A stretch of DNA of 64,000 nucleotides from a virus: positions 1 through 64,000 of IMG/VR virus record IMGVR_UViG_3300042561_000692, one strand, 5' to 3'. Both the position numbers and the translations under genes were made by a program. How positions within the stretch are numbered: position 1 is the stretch's first letter; every line of letters begins with the position of its first letter. Shown one piece after another: positions 51,148 through 57,458 of this stretch. A model generated the notes under the pieces. That model saw nothing but the letters and a program-made list of their open reading frames with translations. It was not told the DNA's origin and did no database searches.

Positions 51148-52629
51148 ATGAATTTTCTCAAACAACTAATGCTCGTGCCTGTTGCACTGGGTCTTGTTGC
51201 TCCTGCTGTGAATGCTGCAGAACTCAATAATGAGGATGTCAACAAGTATGCCTCAGTACAACAAGTTACCAGCATTACACAATTCTCTGATATCCAACCC
51301 ACTGATTGGGCTTATCAGGCACTTGGCAATCTTGTAGAACGTTATGGTTGTGTGGCAGGTTATCCTAATGGCACCTTTGTTGGTCGTCAGGCAATGACTC
51401 GCTTTGAAGCAGCTGCCCTTCTCAATGCTTGCTTGGATCGTGTAACTGAAACTACTGATGAACTCAAAAAACTCCTTGCTGAGTTTGATGCAGAACTCAC
51501 AGTGATTACTTCTCGTGTAGATGGTCTTGAAAGTAAAGTTGGGCAACTTCAAGCAACCCAATTTTCTACTACAACCAAACTTAAGGGTGAAGCTAGCTTT
51601 GTTCTTGGTGGAGTTCCTGGTTTAAAAACAAATGATGGTGGAAACGTTGGCAACACCGCATTTAACTATGACCTTCGTCTGAACTTTGATACTTCATTCA
51701 CAGGTAAGGATTTGCTTCGTACTCGTATTCGTTCTGGTAACTTCAGCAGTGATCCTTTTGGTTCAAGTTCTTCTCTGTTCAAACTGGACAAGGCAGAAAC
51801 TTATGAGAACCAAGCAGTCATTGATCGTCTTTACTATCAGTTCCCAGTTACTAACAGTGTAACTCTGACTGCTGGTCCTCTGGTTCGTAACACAGAGATG
51901 GCTTGGATTCCTTCTGCTTATAAGTCAGATATCCTTGACTTCTTCCAACTTGGTGGTGCCTCTGGTGTCTATAACAAGGCAACTGGTGCTGGTTTTGGTG
52001 CTCAGTGGAAACAACCTACTCAAAAAGGTAAAGGTGGATTTCTTGTTAACCTGAACTATGTTGCTCAAAATGGCGACAATAGTGATACTGGTGTGTTCAA
52101 TGCAGATGGTGCTCTGAACTTTATGGGTCAAGTAGGTTATCGTGCTCCTCAGTGGGGTGCTGCTGTAGCTTACAGGTATGGTACTGAAGGTTCTCGTGTT
52201 CGTACCTTCAACTCTCTTGGTGGTGGTTCTGCTGCCCTTGTGTCTGGTCAATCCAGCAACAGCATTGCTTTAAATGCTTACTGGCAACCACAAGATTCAG
52301 GTATTGTTCCCTCAGTTTCTGTGGGTTATGGATACAATGAAATTGATGGTACTGGTTCTAAAAAGGGTGCTACCAATTCTGATTCCTGGTTCGTTGGGCT
52401 TCAGTGGTCTGATGTGTTTGCTAAGGGTAATTCTGCTGGAGTTGCTTTTGGTCAACCTGGAAATTCTGAGAACATTAGTGATGATGCTCAAATGCTTGAA
52501 ATTTTCTACAAGTATAGAGTGTCTGATAACATCAGCATCACTCCTGCTCTCTTCTACATCAGCAACAACCAAAGATTCCAAAATGAATCTGCTTGGGGTG
52601 GCGTAGTCCAGACAACCTTCAAGTTCTGA
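51148..52629 (+). CDS. Cyanobacterial-type outer-membrane porin (SLH + OprB-like barrel)
   Basis: A complete 493-residue porin. Residues 1-24 are a signal peptide ending VNAAEL. An SLH domain (about 44-100: FSDIQPTDWAYQAL, RYGCVAGYPNGTF, MTRFEAAALLN) follows, then a coiled coil, then a long beta barrel that ends with aromatic VVQTTFKF, the outer-membrane targeting end. This is the plan of the major porins of marine picocyanobacteria. The gene is more GC-rich than the island next to it. It should alter nutrient passage through the host outer membrane. Confidence 0.92.
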   Translation: MNFLKQLMLVPVALGLVAPAVNAAELNNEDVNKYASVQQVTSITQFSDIQPTDWAYQALGNLVERYGCVAGYPNGTFVGRQAMTRFEAAALLNACLDRVTETTDELKKLLAEFDAELTVITSRVDGLESKVGQLQATQFSTTTKLKGEASFVLGGVPGLKTNDGGNVGNTAFNYDLRLNFDTSFTGKDLLRTRIRSGNFSSDPFGSSSSLFKLDKAETYENQAVIDRLYYQFPVTNSVTLTAGPLVRNTEMAWIPSAYKSDILDFFQLGGASGVYNKATGAGFGAQWKQPTQKGKGGFLVNLNYVAQNGDNSDTGVFNADGALNFMGQVGYRAPQWGAAVAYRYGTEGSRVRTFNSLGGGSAALVSGQSSNSIALNAYWQPQDSGIVPSVSVGYGYNEIDGTGSKKGATNSDSWFVGLQWSDVFAKGNSAGVAFGQPGNSENISDDAQMLEIFYKYRVSDNISITPALFYISNNQRFQNESAWGGVVQTTFKF

Positions 52630-52650
52630 TAATCACTCCCAAAATGAGTG

Positions 52651-52678
52651 AAAGCACCCCCCAAAGGGGTGCTTTTTT
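52651..52678 (+). terminator. Intrinsic terminator after the porin gene
   Basis: AAAGCACCCC pairs with GGGGTGCTTT around CCAAA and is followed by a T-run. A smaller CACTC/GAGTG hairpin (52634-52650) precedes it. Confidence 0.95.
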
Positions 52679-52697
52679 CTTAACCAAATCTTAGTTG
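52679..52697 (+). promoter_or_regulatory. PHO-box-like direct repeat upstream of pstS
   Basis: CTTAACCA, three bases, CTTAGTTG: two 8-base half-sites at 11-base spacing, the cyanobacterial PhoB layout (CTTAACCT-N3 repeats). The first half is close to consensus, the second weaker. pstS starts 48 bases downstream. Cyanophage pstS is known to respond to host PhoB. Confidence 0.72.
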
Positions 52698-52745
52698 ATT
52701 TTATATTTTCTTCAAATAGAATTATCTTGTAGTTATTCACTTTTT

Positions 52746-53711
52746 ATGAAACTCAAACATTTTATTGCTATTAGTCTTGCTCTTGCACCTACTGCTGCAT
52801 TTGCTGGAGTTGACCGTATCGCTGTTGCTGGTGCTACTTTCCCAGCAACTATCTATCAACGCTGGTTTGCTGCTCTTGCCAAGTCTGGTGGACCAAAAGT
52901 AAACTATCAGTCAGTTGGTTCTGGTGCTGGTCGTAAGGCATTTATTGACCAGACAGTAACCTTCGCAGCAACTGATGATCCTATCTCTGATAAGGACAGA
53001 GCAAAGGTTTCTCGTGGTGTAGTTCAAATTCCTACCGTTGGTGGAACGATTGCTATTGCCTACAACAATCCTGCTTGTAAACTGAAACTCACCCAGAAGC
53101 AAGTAGTATCTGTCTTTATGGGTTCTATTAACAACTGGAAGGAACTTGGATGCCCTGCTGGTAAGATTTCTGTGGCACACCGTTCTGATGGTTCTGGAAC
53201 CACTGCTGCCTTTACTGAATCACTTCAATCTTTCTCCAAAGAATGGACTCTTGGTGTTGGTAAGTCTGTAAATTGGAAAGTTGGTGTTGGTGGTAAAGGT
53301 AATGAAGGCGTTGCCGGTGTTCTCCAAACTACTCCTGGTTCAATTGGTTATCTTAATCAATCTTTTGTGAAGGGTAATCTGAAAGCAGCGGCAGTTCAGA
53401 ACAAGGTTGGTGAATTCGTTCTCCCCAATTATACTTCTGGCGCCAAAGCACTGAATGGTATTAAGTTGGATAAAAATCTTGCCGGACAAAATCCCAATCC
53501 TTCTGCCAGTGGTGCTTATCCTATTGCCACTTTGACTTATGTTCTTGCCTATAAGACTGGTAATGGTCCTAAAGCAGCATCTATCAGACAGGCAATTAGT
53601 TATATGCTGAGCGATAAGGCACAGGCACTTGCTGATGATCTTGGATATGTTCCCCTTAAGGATGAAATCCAATCACGAGCACAGGCTGCTGTGAAACTTA
53701 TTGGTGAATGA
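52746..53711 (+). CDS. pstS: Periplasmic phosphate-binding protein PstS
   Basis: The 321-residue protein has a signal peptide (residues 1-21, ending AAFA), then the PstS core: GAGRKAFIDQTVTFAATDDP near 60-78, HRSDGSGTT near 144-152 for phosphate binding, and TTPGSIGYLNQ. It delivers phosphate to the host Pst transporter during infection. ATG 52746 is the only start with a signal peptide. It lies between two terminators with a PHO-box-like site, so it is its own unit. Confidence 0.95.
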   Translation: MKLKHFIAISLALAPTAAFAGVDRIAVAGATFPATIYQRWFAALAKSGGPKVNYQSVGSGAGRKAFIDQTVTFAATDDPISDKDRAKVSRGVVQIPTVGGTIAIAYNNPACKLKLTQKQVVSVFMGSINNWKELGCPAGKISVAHRSDGSGTTAAFTESLQSFSKEWTLGVGKSVNWKVGVGGKGNEGVAGVLQTTPGSIGYLNQSFVKGNLKAAAVQNKVGEFVLPNYTSGAKALNGIKLDKNLAGQNPNPSASGAYPIATLTYVLAYKTGNGPKAASIRQAISYMLSDKAQALADDLGYVPLKDEIQSRAQAAVKLIGE

Positions 53712-53753
53712 TAAGTCAGTAAATCCTGACATAATTAGGTATAAATGCTTACC

Positions 53754-53779
53754 AGAGGGGCTTGACCCCTCTTTCTTTT
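53754..53779 (+). terminator. Intrinsic terminator after pstS
   Basis: AGAGGGG pairs with CCCCTCT around CTTGA, followed by a T-rich run. A GTCAG/CTGAC hairpin precedes it (53715-53730). Confidence 0.88.
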
Positions 53780-53790
53780 TGCTATATAAT
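53762..53790 (+). promoter_or_regulatory. Sigma70 promoter of hli, -35 in the terminator
   Basis: TTGACC (53762-53767) begins in the loop of the pstS terminator. After 17 bases TATAAT follows (53785-53790), 28 bases before the hli ATG. Confidence 0.72.
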
Positions 53791-53817
53791 TCTGTAATAG
53801 TTCTTTACAAAACTCAA

Positions 53818-54027
53818 ATGACCGTAACAAAAAATGAATTTGGACAAATGAACATGTTCGCCAAAGAGCCTACAATGTGGATGTCAGAAGAAGACATTGA
53901 GCGTTATGGATTTGAGCCTTATGCTGAGAAAGCGGAGAAATCAAATGGACGTTGGGCTATGGTCGGTTTTGTTAGTGGGATCATTTCTTATACTCTCACT
54001 GGCAACTTCTTCTTCGGTATCTTCTGA
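53818..54027 (+). CDS. hli: High-light-inducible protein (HLIP) 1
   Basis: A 69-residue chlorophyll-binding stress protein with one membrane helix. The motif EKSNGRWAMVGFVSGIISY (residues 40-58) holds the ExxxGRxAM signature. It protects photosystem II under strong light. ATG 53818 is the first start in the HLIP-like part; the frame is open further up. It leads a unit with a small membrane peptide, ferredoxin and a second HLIP. Confidence 0.95.
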   Translation: MTVTKNEFGQMNMFAKEPTMWMSEEDIERYGFEPYAEKAEKSNGRWAMVGFVSGIISYTLTGNFFFGIF

Positions 54028-54113
54028 TGACTGAAATTCTTTGGACGTTAACCACAGTTGCTTTTTTTGTGACTTTGGGTTATGCTGTAGAACAACTTGC
54101 TGAAACCTACTGA
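54027..54113 (+). CDS. 28-aa membrane peptide between hli and petF
   Basis: An ATGA overlap with the hli stop opens a 28-codon frame with one hydrophobic stretch ([17 protein letters not shown]) and an acidic end. It ends six bases before petF. Tight coupling suggests translation. Small single-helix subunits are typical of photosystems, but it matches none I know. Confidence 0.58.
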   Translation: MTEILWTLTTVAFFVTLGYAVEQLAETY

Positions 54114-54118
54114 TTTTT

Positions 54119-54412
54119 ATGGCAACTTACAAAGTAACACTTCAATCCCCTGATGGTACTGAGACAGTCATTGACTGCCCTGATGATCAATATATTCTCG
54201 AATCTGCTGATGAGGCAGGTGTAGATCTTCCTTCATCCTGCCGTGCTGGTGCTTGCTCTGCTTGTGCTGGTAAACTGATTAGTGGTACAGTAGATAATTC
54301 TGAGCAATCCTTTCTTGATGATGAACAAATGGAAGAAGGTTGGATTCTCACTTGTGTGGCATATCCCACCAGTGACTGTGTAATTCTTACTGAACAGGAA
54401 GAAAACCTGTGA
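54119..54412 (+). CDS. petF: Plant-type [2Fe-2S] ferredoxin
   Basis: The 97-residue protein has the four cluster cysteines in [12 protein letters not shown] (near 40-51) and LTCVAYP near 80. It carries electrons from photosystem I. In phage it may feed NrdAB or bilin reductases. Complete length for PetF. Its stop overlaps a GTG of the next frame. Confidence 0.95.
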   Translation: MATYKVTLQSPDGTETVIDCPDDQYILESADEAGVDLPSSCRAGACSACAGKLISGTVDNSEQSFLDDEQMEEGWILTCVAYPTSDCVILTEQEENL

Positions 54413-54420
54413 GTGCTAGT

Positions 54421-54621
54421 ATGTTAGGGCAACTTGAACTTGCCCTTCAAGAACTCTCTGCTGCTGGGTGGAATCCAGACACACAATTGGAAGTCAAGAT
54501 TGCAGGCACCCTAAAGAATGACAAGTTTATTGCCATCAAACCTATCAAAGAAAAACTGGTTTGTAATCCAAACCCAGAACTTAAACAACATCACACTATT
54601 AAGGAGAAAAACAATGTTTAA
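54421..54621 (+). CDS. 66-aa unknown protein after petF
   Basis: A frame of 66 residues from ATG 54421, or 70 from GTG 54409 overlapping petF. Helical N-terminus (LGQLELALQELSAAGW), then a strand-rich part. Its end overlaps the ribosome site and start of the second HLIP. No family recognised. Confidence 0.6.
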   Translation: MLGQLELALQELSAAGWNPDTQLEVKIAGTLKNDKFIAIKPIKEKLVCNPNPELKQHHTIKEKNNV

Positions 54622-54724
54622 CGAAAAGTCTGAGCGTATTAATGGTTGGTTTGCAATGATTGGTATCGTTGCTGCTATGGGAACTTATGCTTTTACTGGG
54701 CAAATCATTCCTGGCATTTGGTGA
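54614..54724 (+). CDS. hli: High-light-inducible protein (HLIP) 2, minimal
   Basis: A 36-residue HLIP reduced to its helix: SERINGWFAMIGIVAAMG carries the NGxxAMxG core, with Trp at the place of the usual Arg. AAGGAG stands seven bases upstream (54601-54606). Such short HLIPs are common in cyanophages. A possible terminator follows 87 bases on. Confidence 0.88.
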   Translation: MFNEKSERINGWFAMIGIVAAMGTYAFTGQIIPGIW

Positions 54725-54811
54725 CTGAAGGTAACAAAAAAAAGTTCTTGAGTATGTAAAAACACCTGTCAGGAAAACCTCATTAGTTTGAAATAATAAG
54801 CAATAATAATT

Positions 54812-54848
54812 AACTCTATTTCTAAATATGGAAGTAGAGTTTTTTTTT
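54812..54848 (+). terminator. Probable terminator after hli-2
   Basis: AACTCTA pairs with TAGAGTT across a 16-base loop, with nine T at the end. The stretch 54725-54811 before it holds nothing I can name. Confidence 0.75.
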
Positions 54849-54850
54849 AC

Positions 54851-55012
54851 ATGCCCAGAGGACAATTGACAAAAGATGAAATAAAGTGTTGGGTGTTAAA
54901 ATTAAAACAAAAACTTTATAACGAAAATATTGGTTATACCTCTGACCCAAAAGCACTTGCAGATAGTTATCTGAATAAAGTTTTAGAAAAAATAGAGGAA
55001 TGTCAAAGATGA
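54851..55012 (+). CDS. 53-aa cyanophage small protein
   Basis: The frame starts MPRGQLTKDEIKC and is a charged, helical protein of a type I know from other cyanophages near photosynthesis genes. No ribosome site is obvious because the terminator T-run ends two bases before the ATG. It overlaps the next peptide by ATGA. Function unknown. Confidence 0.68.
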   Translation: MPRGQLTKDEIKCWVLKLKQKLYNENIGYTSDPKALADSYLNKVLEKIEECQR

Positions 55013-55083
55013 TGGAATGGTTTTTATCTTATTTTTTAATTGTTGTAGCAATTATTATAATAAAAACATCATTATCTAAATAA
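55009..55083 (+). CDS. 24-aa membrane peptide
   Basis: ATGA overlap, then 24 codons with a single hydrophobic helix (WFLSYFLIVVAIIII) and a short polar end. Ends 20 bases before the C39 peptidase gene. Supported by coupling only. Confidence 0.5.
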   Translation: MMEWFLSYFLIVVAIIIIKTSLSK

Positions 55084-55103
55084 AATACAGAATTGATAAA
55101 GCA

Positions 55104-55790
55104 ATGAAAGTAGATCTTCACAATTTTTTTCAATATTACGATCCAAAAAATCCAAAACATGTTGCTGCAGTAGAGCAACTTGAAGTTGATTTGAAAGACT
55201 CTCCACTCTTGGATGATACCTCAAACTGGGTGAAGATTTTCAGGACAAAAGTGGAACCAGTAGTTCCAGGAGTTCTCAATGTTCCTTACTACCCTCAAAC
55301 GGATAATTACAGAGACGCTAATCGTACTTGTAATAGTTCTTCCTGTGCTATGTGTCTTGAGTATTTTAGTCCAGGAACACTAAAAGGACCAAAGGGTGAT
55401 GATGCTTATGTTCAAAAAGTATTCGCAGTGGGCGATACAACTGATCATGCAGTTCAGACAAAAGTTCTCAGTTCTTATGGGATTAAGTCTGAGTTTAGGT
55501 ATAATCTTTCATTTGCAGATCTTGATCGTGAGTTATCTGCTGGTAGACCCGTTGTTATTGGGGTACTCCATCGTGGCACTTTATCTTCTCCTACTGGTGG
55601 GCACATGTGTGTAGTCATAGGAAAGAAAGGTGATTGTTATGTAGTAAATGATCCTTATGGTTCTTTGAATGATGGGTACACAGGACCTGTTACAAATGGT
55701 AAGGGTGTAGTTTATAAGAAGACGGATCTTCAATATCGTTGGTTGGAGAAAGGGAAAGATAAAACTGGTTGGGGCAGAATCTTCAAATGA
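55104..55790 (+). CDS. C39-like cysteine peptidase
   Basis: The 228-residue protein has a C39-type papain-fold core: LNVPYYPQTDN near 57-67, CNSSSCAM near 73-80 with the likely nucleophile Cys, GGHMCVVIG near 169-177 with His, and VNDPYG near 184-189. Such domains cleave peptides, often peptidoglycan cross-links or leader peptides. It overlaps the lysozyme gene by ATGA, so a joint cell-wall role is likely. Confidence 0.8.
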   Translation: MKVDLHNFFQYYDPKNPKHVAAVEQLEVDLKDSPLLDDTSNWVKIFRTKVEPVVPGVLNVPYYPQTDNYRDANRTCNSSSCAMCLEYFSPGTLKGPKGDDAYVQKVFAVGDTTDHAVQTKVLSSYGIKSEFRYNLSFADLDRELSAGRPVVIGVLHRGTLSSPTGGHMCVVIGKKGDCYVVNDPYGSLNDGYTGPVTNGKGVVYKKTDLQYRWLEKGKDKTGWGRIFK

Positions 55791-56404
55791 CTATAAAATT
55801 TATTGATGCAGTAAAGAATCATAAAGATCTTCCACATCAAAATAATGCTTGGCAGTTTCTTCAAGCATCAGTTCATAAAGAAATTCTAGATGAGTTTGCA
55901 AGAATTTATCGTAATCAACAGATCAATTTAACATTAGAGGGTCTCCCTGAACCTGGAGTTTTTCTCATCAAAGAGTTTGAAGGATGCCATCTTTCTGCAT
56001 ACTATGACCCCCTCACAGGAGGACTTCCGATCACAATAGGGTGGGGAAGCACCAGAAGAAAAGATGGATCCATTTTTATGATTGGGAATCGTATTTCTCA
56101 AGAAGAAGCAGATGATCTTTTATACTTTCAATTGCGTCGTGAGTTTCTTCCAACACTTCAAAAAATTCCATATTGGAGGGAGATGAATGAAAATCAACAA
56201 GGCGCAATTCTTAGCTTTGCTTATAATCTTGGTGCTGATTTTTATGGAAGCCCTGACTTTAATACGATAACTAAAGTCCTTAAGAATAAGGAGTGGGGTA
56301 AAGTTCCAGAGGCACTCAAACTCTATCGTAATCCTGGTAGTAAAGTAGAGAAAGGATTACTCAGAAGAAGAACTGCCGAAGGTGCCCTCTGGTCTTCCAA
56401 GTAA
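55787..56404 (+). CDS. GH24 lysozyme (endolysin)
   Basis: The 205-residue protein has a 55-residue N-terminal helical part (AWQFLQASVHKEIL) followed by a T4-lysozyme-type domain: FEGCHLSAYYDP with catalytic Glu eight residues before Asp, then ITIGWG with the Thr, three residues further than in T4 lysozyme. GAILSFAYNLG is also typical. It should digest peptidoglycan at lysis. Its end is antisense to the last gene of the minus-strand cassette. Confidence 0.9.
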   Translation: MTIKFIDAVKNHKDLPHQNNAWQFLQASVHKEILDEFARIYRNQQINLTLEGLPEPGVFLIKEFEGCHLSAYYDPLTGGLPITIGWGSTRRKDGSIFMIGNRISQEEADDLLYFQLRREFLPTLQKIPYWREMNENQQGAILSFAYNLGADFYGSPDFNTITKVLKNKEWGKVPEALKLYRNPGSKVEKGLLRRRTAEGALWSSK

Positions 56405-56551
56405 CTTTCTACCACGCCTCCAAGTTCTACGAATTGCAGAACGAACTTCTGGTGGTTGTTGTTTAATTTTTATATTTCTATTCTCATTAAAGAAACCATC
56501 ATTAGTCAGTAATCTAATGAGGATGATTATCGGAAGAATTGTTTTCTTCAT
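56357..56551 (-). CDS. 64-aa basic protein, end of minus-strand cassette
   Basis: A 64-residue frame from ATG at 56551. After a hydrophobic start (KKTILPIIILIRLL) it has an Arg-rich part (RSAIRRTWRRGRKLLGRPEGTFG). It overlaps the 42-aa gene in another frame and its last 48 bases are antisense to the lysozyme gene. Shape fits a small membrane-anchored basic protein. Weak evidence. Confidence 0.5.
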   Translation of the reverse strand: MKKTILPIIILIRLLTNDGFFNENRNIKIKQQPPEVRSAIRRTWRRGRKLLGRPEGTFGSSSSE

Positions 56552-56642
56552 TATCCCAGATAAGAATTTTGTAGATACACCAAATAACTCCTATCAGACC
56601 AACACCTAACAATATATTTACACTCCAAACTACATCACTCAT
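56514..56642 (-). CDS. 42-aa single-TM protein of the minus-strand cassette
   Basis: The frame from ATG at 56642 overlaps the end of the holin-like gene by eight bases. One membrane helix (VNILLGVGLIGVIWCIYKILIW) is followed by an acidic, polar end. Antiholin or spanin-like function is possible by position but not shown. Confidence 0.6.
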   Translation of the reverse strand: MSDVVWSVNILLGVGLIGVIWCIYKILIWDNEENNSSDNHPH

Positions 56643-56928
56643 TTTCCTTTTCTTCAGATTTTTTATTTAAGTTTGCTTTTAAAGCAATGATGGTTGCTAG
56701 AAGAGACATCAAAACTTGAATTGATTCTGATGTATTATCATCACATTTACTTGGAGGTTTTGCTCCACTTTTATCAAATGCTTTTACAAGATACAAGTAA
56801 TGTAAACTAGACATCACTTTGAAATTACATATCACATAGTTAGTGAATGTCATTCCAACAATTGCTGTTGCTACAAAGGCAACTAACATAGGAACAATAT
56901 TATCAAGTGTTGGATATTTAAATTTCAT
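56635..56928 (-). CDS. Holin-like protein with two TM segments
   Basis: A 97-residue protein from ATG at 56928 (GAGGAGG upstream on the minus strand). Membrane helices lie near residues 11-33 (VPMLVAFVATAIVGMTFTNYV) and 69-86 (SIQVLMSLLATIIALKA), with a charged Lys/Glu tail. Size and layout fit a holin, and a lysozyme gene faces it on the other strand. It overlaps the upstream minus-strand gene by four bases. No direct family match. Confidence 0.65.
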   Translation of the reverse strand: MKFKYPTLDNIVPMLVAFVATAIVGMTFTNYVICNFKVMSSLHYLYLVKAFDKSGAKPPSKCDDNTSESIQVLMSLLATIIALKANLNKKSEEKENE

Positions 56929-57116
56929 CTTCCCTCCTCTTTGTGAACCCAAGTCTTAAGTTCATTTAAATATTGTCTCAACATATCCGCTTTTTTTAAA
57001 TGCCAAACATCACCACTCTTGAAGTACTCTTGAGTGTGATTATCTATTGCTTTGAGAATATGATGGATGGGAGAATTCCAAGGCTCACGCTTTGGAGTAT
57101 TCCATTCTCTTGGCAT
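56925..57116 (-). CDS. 63-aa conserved-type cyanophage protein
   Basis: Starts MPREWNTPKREPWNSP and is followed by a His-rich helical part (HHILKAIDNHTQEYF) and WHLKKADMLRQYL. I recognise it as a small protein type of cyanophages, often near psbA. AGGA stands before the ATG on the minus strand. It overlaps the holin-like gene by ATGA. Function unknown. Confidence 0.7.
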   Translation of the reverse strand: MPREWNTPKREPWNSPIHHILKAIDNHTQEYFKSGDVWHLKKADMLRQYLNELKTWVHKEEGR

Positions 57117-57122
57117 AAATCC

Positions 57123-57227
57123 TCACTTTTTCTTACCACCATTCTTTGCTTTCTTAGCAGTTGCATTGCCCTGATTCTGTTTAGAACCATTAGATCCTTT
57201 CTTACCTTTATTTGCAGATTTTGCCAT
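57123..57227 (-). CDS. 34-aa Lys/Gly/Asn-rich basic protein
   Basis: First gene of the minus-strand cassette: MAKSANKGKKGSNGSKQNQ and a Lys-rich end, about one third Lys. It could bind nucleic acid. A tandem late motif lies 19 bases upstream on the minus strand. Tiny low-complexity frames are easily spurious, but position and promoter support it. Confidence 0.6.
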   Translation of the reverse strand: MAKSANKGKKGSNGSKQNQGNATAKKAKNGGKKK

Positions 57228-57245
57228 AGTAGTGAGTTGGGCACT

Positions 57246-57256
57246 TATTTATTTAT
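57246..57256 (-). promoter_or_regulatory. Minus-strand late motif, ATAAATAAATA
   Basis: Two overlapping ATAAATA motifs on the minus strand, 19 bases before the first minus-strand gene and back to back with the psbA promoter. Confidence 0.6.
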
Positions 57257-57279
57257 GGATAGACATGCATTTGGATAGC

Positions 57280-57313
57280 TTGACAGGATTTCCTGACAAT
57301 GCTATAATAAATA
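57280..57313 (+). promoter_or_regulatory. psbA promoter: sigma70 consensus plus overlapping late motif
   Basis: TTGACA (57280-57285), 17 bases, TATAAT (57303-57308) with an extended -10 TGC, and ATAAATA (57307-57313) overlapping it. CAGGA TT TCCTG forms a palindrome in the spacer (57283-57294). Confidence 0.88.
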
Positions 57314-57315
57314 CA

Positions 57316-57442
57316 TGTTAAGGAATGAAATATTTCTTAACCTTCTCTAACCGAGATCATGAGAAGTAAAGCATCTCTCATACCCATGATGGAGGGTGTC
57401 ATGGGAAATACTGTACCTGTTCAGTCCCCCTGAACCATACTT
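57316..57442 (+). other. Structured psbA 5' leader
   Basis: Three hairpins are visible: GTTAAGGAA with TTTCTTAAC (57317-57341), CCCATGA with TCATGGG (57383-57405), and GTTCAG with CTGAAC (57419-57435). No start codon frame is kept through them. The leader could control psbA message stability or translation. Confidence 0.6.
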
Positions 57443-57458
57443 ACCCTTTAAATAAAAA

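Noticed and set aside
57044-57244. Minus-strand 66-codon frame
   Set aside because: It overlaps the 34-aa and 63-aa minus-strand genes in another phase. Those two have better starts and a recognisable cyanophage sequence.
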